Assembly: GCA_022747635.1 (NCBI GenBank)
Contig: JAKTNV010000001.1
Location: forward strand, 38,736,072-38,800,071
Direction of reading: 5' to 3'
Length of the DNA: 64,000 bases
Source: Hetaerina americana
Lineage: Eukaryota > Arthropoda > Insecta > Odonata > Calopterygidae
Positions 48,501 through 57,500 of the stretch are shown here, in pieces; position 1 is the first letter of the stretch, and each line of letters begins with the position of its first letter. The position numbers and the translations under genes are program-made. The notes under the pieces are model-generated. The model did no database searches. It saw nothing but the letters and a program-made list of their open reading frames with translations, and was not told the origin of the DNA.

Positions 48501-51500
48501 CACTTTCAAAACCTCTTACCCCTCTAAATCCACCAGAATTTTTATGCATTTGTTAAAATGTCAATTAGCCAATAAATACATAATTCAGAATGAAATTCAG
48601 AGGAAATTTATGCAGAACTTATTTATTTATTTATTCATTGCTCCCCCTTAATATGCAATTCATTTGCAAAAAATACTTTCCCAATTCATTATTGAACCCG
48701 ACAACGATTCAGGGAAAGACAGCACAGATTCAGGGAAAGATGGCAAAGAGAATGGTCTAAAACATAACCAGAGTCACAAACATAAATACTACATACTTTT
48801 CTATGAATACATACTTAATTTTAGGCTTCATGATTGAAGAGTTGATTGGTGAAAATAAACAATATGCACAATGTGCTTCATGAACTAAAGTGAAACAGGA
48901 AAAACTTAAATATTTGATAAATAATAAACTCAATTCCTTACTTCAAGCTTATAAGGAAAGAGACAATTAACTTATTACTTATAGAGTTAAGGATGAAAAG
49001 AATACAACTACTATGAGATTAAAAATTGATATTATAAATGGATAGTATCAATTACAACATACAAATAATAAAAACTAGGAATTTGAAATTTGTTGAGAAA
49101 TAGAATTCTGAGTTGAGATCCTAGATTCAATGCAAAAAGGGATTCAAATTCAACCAATCCCCAAATGAAGCCTGATTCTTTTGTTTATCACAAACATTTA
49201 TTGTTGGCATTATGTTAAGCAATCAGAGGTTAAGGATTATTTAAGTAACTGTTAATAATAAGATTTAGTCTCAATAAAATTACTCATTACTACATTAGAT
49301 ATACTCAAATACTTCCAACCATACTTACTCTCCCATTCATGACGAACATCTGGACAAAAAAAGTAATGGCACATCTCATGTCCAGTCACGCCTTTAACAG
49401 TGTGAACTGCTTTTAATGGGTCAATCACCATTCCATTGACCTCCTCTTCTCTTCGGTACATTCGCATTTCCCCATCTTCTGCAAATAATTCCCAAACTCC
49501 TTCACCAACTTCCAGCCGAGCATAGTGCAACTGTTCTGTAGATACAAGATTGATCTAAAGGAGAAAAAAAAACAAAACTCAATCAACACCGTGAAAAATA
49601 TCAATAGAAATTATATTATAAATAATATATTTTATAAAAATATTTTAGATATGCTAAATTTATCATCATGTAAGCATTTTTTTTCTTTCAGCTAAGTAAC
49701 AGCTTATCGTTGGGCTAAATTAATTGTGCATTCATTAAAAAAAGGTAGAAAGCTTCAGCCATATTAGTTGCATTTTAGAAATAGATAAAACAATTATGAC
49801 CACCAATTTTTCAGGCACAAGAGTGAGACTTCTTAAAATGGATGGTTATTTTATAGTATGTGTAATTATTAAATTAAATAAGGTTTGCACAGAAAACAAC
49901 ACAATTAGTAACCCTCTTGCTATTATGATATCTTTTAAGGATATTAAAAAGTGGATGCTTATATATTTCAGCGTGCTACTTCCAACTACATAATACCCTG
50001 CATTAGTAAACAAAACACTTAACCCACTGTTTAAAATGCATACTTCACCATTTAAGGACATCAAGGACATGAATTAAGAGATATGTAGTGGGTAATACAC
50101 CATATGTATGGCCAATTACAAGTGTGTATATTTTGAGTAATGATACTTTTTTTATCCCTCAGTTGACCATGCAATACATTAAAACTGAGTTGTTCACGAT
50201 AGATCTCCCTTCTGATGGATTCCCTAACTCCTCATCTCAATTAATAATACATTAAACATAACAGTTTCAGGTTTAACTTTGTGGAATTCCTTCATTATGA
50301 GGGTAAAAAAGAAACTTCACACTTCCACAATAAAGATTTCAGATCAAGATAAAGATCATCAGGTGATGATGCATAGCATCGAAACCATGGTCATGAAATA
50401 TTAAATCTTTATAGTGGAAGTGTAAAGTTTTTTTTTGCTCTCGTAATAATACTTTACTGTGAATCCACATTATACAGGTGAGTACAATGCATAGATTTAA
50501 GTCTTCATGAACAAGAAAACCCTTAATAATGAGACATATATATGAAATTGGCATAACCTCCTAAGTCTATTCATTTTATTTATCAGTACTGATTCATTTT
50601 AAGGTTGTTGACAAGCATTAAATAATCTAATATACACTTCTAAATTTTAAACAAAAGGAATAAAATGAATCTAAATAAATCTTGTGTAAATTGCTGAAAT
50701 TTTGAATAACCTACTCATATAAGTGTTTCAAAAAAGTTGATAGGAAAAAAAAATCTTATAATCAAGTGAACATGGGAATTTTAGCATTATGATATCCATA
50801 AAAAAGATCCACAAAAAGGAACACCCACAGCGATGAATGAGTAAAGGGCTAATGAGCACTCAGACTTCTTACCTCTGGCCATAATTTATGAGAGCTTGCA
50901 CGTGAAAAAGAGTTTGTATTCTGATGCTTCACTTTCAGCCTCTCTCTGAACTCGGCTTCCTCTTCAATTTTATCCAGTGCACTTTCCACAGCATCATAGA
51001 ATTCTTCATCATTGAGGGCACTATGAGGACCTTCCTGAAATATTTTTGAAATCCATTTGAATACACTGCTAAACATACAAACTTTTCAATCACACAATGC
51101 AGAGGACATCAACAATGACATCTACCTCAGAAATGTAGAGATTTAAGGCAACCATAGGACCTTGGCCAATTGCTCATCAATGTACGATTGAAATTCAGTT
51201 AATCAGGACAATCCTTAAACATTTCCACATCACAAATATGAGGTAGTATGACTTTTATGCACCACACATTCAAATTCTATTTACATGGATATACAAGGCC
51301 TGTTCCAAAAGTAGTAAGACATTTTTCCCTGGATAGGCTGATGGACAGGCAGCAGTTTCTCTGTACAGGTTCGAGGGAGGGGTGTCTCAGGAAAGACTGG
51401 AGGCCTGTGGCAGGCTCCCAGCCCTTGTGGAGTGTGGGTCGATTGTTTGAGAAACCTCAATCACATGACCTCAGTCATGAACTGGTTATTGGAACATCGC

Positions 51501-54500
51501 TACGCCATCAAATTTTGCGAGAAACTGGGCAAAACCAGAAGAGAGTCTCATGACATGCTCAAGGCAGATTAAGGTGATAATGCCTTTTTTGCAGATTTTT
51601 GACTAGCACAAGTTGTTCCATGGGTGGAGTAGATGCTAAAGACGCCATACCTTCCGGATGCCCTTTGACCTCAAAAAGTGACAAAAATCTTGCAAGGGTG
51701 AAGGCTTTGTCGGACAGAAATTACAGATTGAGTGTTTGCGAGGTTTCTGATGAATTTGGCATCCCTACAGTGATGCGCATCGACTTGTGACTAAAAAAAA
51801 AATATGAGAAAGTTGTGTGCAAAGTTGGTGCTGTGAGTGCTCTTGGACGAACAAAAGGAAACTCGCATGCAGATTGGTGGAGAGCTTCTAGACCATGGGA
51901 GAGAGGATCCAAATTTTTTAGACTGTGCCCTTCCAGACTTCTTCCTCTTCCCCTGCCTCAAATCCATGCTGAAAGGACATCACCACAGCTCGGTGGAAAT
52001 GTTACAACAGGCTATGACAAGGGAGCTTAGCAGCATTCCGGGCACCACCTTCCAGAATGCGTACAAGGCATAGAAAACCCACGGACAGCGGCGTGTGGAT
52101 GCACAAGGGTGCTACTTTGAAGACTTTTGAGTGAATACATCAAATCTGGCAATAATATTTTTTAATCCACTCAGTCCTACTACTTAAGGGACAGATCTTG
52201 CAATTAGGCTCAAATTATGAACAGAATTCCCCTAAACTTAAGAAGAGATTCAGGTATTTTTTTCATGACATTTTAAAGAAATATAGTCACTCATAGATCA
52301 CCTATTTTTCTATTTAAATTTATTGTGACCACTGGAAGGCAATGAGCAATGCATACATTTTTTGGCAAACAAAAGTGTGGTCAAAATTTTTTTTCTGTGT
52401 TTCCTCTTTTATGCTGTGGGGAAATAAGAATTTGGAAAGAGCATTCAGCATCTAATTGTTGATTATCAAATGCTTTCCACAAGAGTGTGGACTCAATTGC
52501 ATGTAGTGTGTCACCTGTACATGCAAATTTGAACATAACTTATCATTTACCTCAAAATCAGGACCTCCATGGGCAAGGGACCTCCTGGCATGAGATTCCT
52601 GTTGCCTCTGTTGAATAACCTGTGCTGTGTGTTGCCGTGTCAGTCGATACAGTTCTTCAGCTTTCTTCCTCCTTTCCACCTCTCTCTCCAGTCTCCTCCT
52701 CCAACCTTCCTCCCTCTTCTCCATTATTTCCAGACAGTGAGAGAGTGTGGTTAAAACTCCAGCTGTGGTGGCATGGAACGTCAGAGCTATTCCTTTGAAG
52801 TCTAATGAACGTGTAGCAAGCTGATTACGAGATGAATCACTTGAGGGTGCTTTAGCTGATTCTCCTATTAGTAAATGTTCAGTTAGCATAAGATTTATGT
52901 AAATACGTTGAAACATACCATTAAACTATTCTGAAAAAGTCATAAACTTAAGCCATAAACGGGCTTAAGGATCAAGTTACATAGAAAAATGAGGGAGATG
53001 TCATGACAATTACTAAACTCAGTCATTTGTAGATGTGCACAAATAGCAGGAATTTCACAATGTAAAAATCATTTATATCAACCGAGATTTGAACCCCAAT
53101 CCTTTGAGATCTGCATCTCTCTCCTCAGACTGCAAATGATATAGGTTAAAATCTCGTTCAAGGTGAATGATTTTAACACTGTGAAATTCATGCATTTTTA
53201 GTTATATTTGGCTATTTCAATGCCCAGTAATTCCTTCTACTCCAGTTCAACGAAAAATTTTATTCAATTTCATTATTTTTCATTACCTTTAATTTTTACT
53301 GGGTTCTACATTTCCCTCAAAAATGATTTATTCACAGAAAATGCAAAAATTAATATATTCACCATTCTTAAAACATGTATTCACCCAGGTCTTCTATTTT
53401 TATAACAAAGAAGAATAATACACAAGCCATTCACTTAGGACAGAAAAGTGGAGTGTAATAAATACATCAAGATACAGTAAACTTGGTGGTCAGTAGAAAA
53501 TCTCTATCACATTCCTGCCATTTACTACCACCAAGTATCCCCAATCAATTCCCCCATATTTATATTATTACTAGAAAACACATGACGATGATATACCTCA
53601 TCCCCTTGACTTCCTAGGTCTTCGATTCCTCCCATCACAGCAGAACTATGTCCCCCTTCCAAATTACTCATCAAAGTACAATATCACTACATATAAGGTA
53701 CACATTTTGTCCTTTTCTGACTACTTACTCCCTAAATAATCGTTTTTCACCAATCATTAACCACATCCAATATGCATATATCCATCTGAACCTTTAACCC
53801 TAGCTTTTTCGAAAAGGTTTCATGACCTGACTGGCAAAGAGCAATTTTTGTCGGTTCTAGCCCGGGCATGTGCATTGATAACAACTTACACTAAAACATA
53901 ATGCCACAAATTGCCATACGTGTATGAGGAAGGGGATTTTAGAAACCATCAAATAGAAGATGAGTATATATCTGCATTAAGATGTTATTGTTTCATTTTT
54001 TTACATGAATATGAAACGTGAAAAGAAAAACAAATCTAAATATCTTGTTTTTTAAACAATGCCTATTGAAATGTGGTTCTAAATAGGGTCACAAATAAAA
54101 AAAGAGAATCGACAAAGGACCTACAGCTGTTTCTGAAAAGGACAGATGAGAAGACTGAAGATAAACCAGCTGCATTAGCCACCATCCCATGCCTCATAAA
54201 CATAGTAAAATACTATAAAAACAAATCAAATGTATTCTTTTTAAAGTTTTTAATAGTTTACCTGTGGCTACTATGGTCACAAGAGTGAACAAAACTCTGA
54301 AAATTGAAGAGAGCTGCAAAATAGGCATCATAATCTTTTCGCAGTATGTATTATGGGAAGTGACAGACAGCCGAGGTGATTTGTGCAATGTGGGATAAAT
54401 GGGTAATATGTTACAGCTAGGACTTTCAAGGAGTAAGGGGAAGAGTTAAGAGAAGCCCAGGGTCAGCATTGAACAGCCAACTCTAAAAAAAGGATACCAA

Positions 54501-57500
54501 GGCATCCACAATCTATAACCCCATGCAATGCATGGCATACTCCTCCTAATGTGCTCTCTTCATTTCAAAGTTGAGACTGTGACATCGCTGAAAAATTCTC
54601 CAACTGCTAAGATTCAAACTCAAGCCTTAAGGTGGGAAGCCAATACACTAGCAACTGCGCCAATCTAATCCCCTCATTCCTTTTTTCACAATCAAAGTAA
54701 TTAAGTTATGCCTTTCACTGTTTTCTTTAGGAGAGCAACATCAGCAGAATAAAAATTTCTTTCAAAATGAATTTCAATGAAATCATTATTTTTAAAATTC
54801 CAGAAGGCTACATTTTTTTAAATCCTGGAGTCTACAAATAAATATAAATTTTTAAATTAAGATTAAACAACTGAAAATTATTGCATTTGAAAATATTTTC
54901 ATGCAATAAAATACTGATAAAATTCTTGAAAAAAAAAGAAGAAAGTCACCTTCAGGAAATTAATATTAACATTCAGTGTCATTGGCAATGGTAAATTGCC
55001 TGGGTATATATGCCTTAATGACCCCAAGTTGAATTCAAACTTGTGGAACGGAAAACCTTGGCAGTGTGTGGCCCTGTTTACGTTACCACAGAGCTAAGGA
55101 TTTTACAGAATCTAAAATCTTCATGCATGCACTTAACACAAACCACTTAATTACTCATGTAATTTGTATTTAAATAGTTTTTAAACAGAGAAAACCTTGC
55201 AACGCATCCAAATAGTGTGGAAAAATCCATGCTTACCTTTCAGTGACAGTAAATGGAAATCTGTTTGTGCGCTCAAAAATGTGTTATTACTGTAGATAAA
55301 CTGTAGATAATTATAAAATTATTATAACTGTAGATAAAACTTGGATTCATCACTACTCTCCGGAGATGAAAGAACAGCCAAAACAGAAAACGAAGAACCA
55401 GCTTCAAAAAGTCAAAGACGGTTCCATCAGCTGGGAAGGTGTTGGTGACTGGTTTTTGGGATAGTCACAGAATTGTGTTCACTGATTATCTTCAAAAAGG
55501 TAAAACAATAACAGGAGAGTATTACACATCATTACTTGACAAGCTGAAGGCAACAATTGCAAAAAATTACCGCATTTGAGGAAGAAAGTGCTTTTCCCTC
55601 TGGACAACGCACCTACCCACACTTCGGTGGTCGCCATGGCTAAAATTCACAAATTTCACTTCCACCGGATTGACCACCTACTGCTTCCACCAGATCTGCC
55701 CCCAGCGACTTTTTCCCATTTCCCAACTTAAAGTTTTGCTTGGAGAACGGAGATCATCAGCGGAAAAGGAGGTTATCGCATAAGTAAACATTTATTGTGA
55801 CGTGTGAGGTGAGATTGAGGTCAACTACTATTTGAAAGGGTTGAAGTTAAGAGCATCACTGGAAAAAGTGTACAGACTTAAAAGAAGACTATATTGAAAA
55901 ATAAAAATATATATGAAAAAATGTCTCGTTTATTCGATAGGTCAAATAATTTTTAGACTACCCTCGTATATATAGCACAATTACCTCAATGAAGACAGCC
56001 ATGATTATTACTTCCCATATCTCAGTCTTTACTATTCTTGTATTTATATCTTTACCCAAGAACTTCGTCATCGAATCCCTAATCATTGCATGAAATATTT
56101 TTATTTAACATAATTATTGAATGATGATAGCAGGTAGTGTTCAGCTGTGGTAGATTCTATTTTTTCAGATTTGAAATAGACTTTTCTAGGTCCAAAAAAC
56201 AAGAAATAGAGGGCAAAAAACAATTTTGCACAATAAAAGATTCCTCTCATTATCGAAAAACAATAATCTAGTGTTCCCTCATTCCTTCCCCTTATCTTAA
56301 TATTTATGATAGCACTGTTACATGTGGAAAACGAATTTCAAAAAACATCCTCCTCTGTCCCTTAGGACAACCAAATATTTATGCCAAATAACAGGTGATG
56401 TCATTTCTACAGAAGAGAGAAATAATGAATGAAGATACGAAATTTAAACTGGCTGGATGATCAGAATCCATAAAACGTGAGAGCAGAAAATAAATTTTGG
56501 ATGGCCCCAACCACTATTATGTTTCCAGTTAACTTTTTCTTGTAAGCTTATATTATTTCCCTCTTCAGCTCCTCTTACTCACTGCCTGCTGGAATGGAAT
56601 TAAAAATTCTCATTAGTTCCTTTGTCTTCCCTGCTTGCCTCTCATTAATTCCCTTCTCCTGGCAAATGCTTTTTCGGCCAACACAAATCCTCTTAACGCC
56701 TCAACTACTATGTCTATGTTCTTCAAAAATACAACTCAAATATGTGCATCACTTTGCCTGCTTAAGTTTAATTCCTTCTACTTTAATGTTTAACTTAGCC
56801 ATCCTTTTCTTCAGGATCACATTATCATAATATGAGATCTTAAAACTCTGGTTTTTTTGTGGCTATTCTTCATACCATACTTCATGATTACATCCCATAA
56901 AGTGCTCAACCATAAGCAATCCTTTGAATCTTGAGTGAGAACTTGATCCCAAGATCATCAGCAAACCTATACAAATTAATCATTTCACTACCCACTTTTA
57001 TTCCCCACTCAAACTATTTCCGTTCTACCCTAAACTTTTCCTCAACAAATACACTTAAAAAACAATGGGCATAATGGAAAACCCTTACCCTGTTCATCAC
57101 TGCACACCCTGATTCTCTCTTGCTACCCTTACCTGTGCCATCTGATCTTACCTGTGCTAAGGGATTACAGAAGCTAGTGCAGCTTTACAATAAGTACTTA
57201 GAAGTGAAAGGCCATTATACAGAAAAATGAAGGTTTGTAAGAAACAAAATATCATTAAAAACTTTTCCTAATTAGTATATTTTTTCGACCAAATGGCCCT
57301 TAATTTTCAAATATGCCCAGTATAAGGACTGAATAGCATGTATTATCACCTGTCAATGATGCTTAGCATCGAAATAATGGTTGTACTTCAATAAATACGA
57401 TTCTGTGGAATTGTTGTTCGTCTTACCAAGTATCAATTATTTAATTAAGCTTCTCCGATTTTCTTTCCTTTTTACTCCCACTAATGGTTCAACATTCCAC

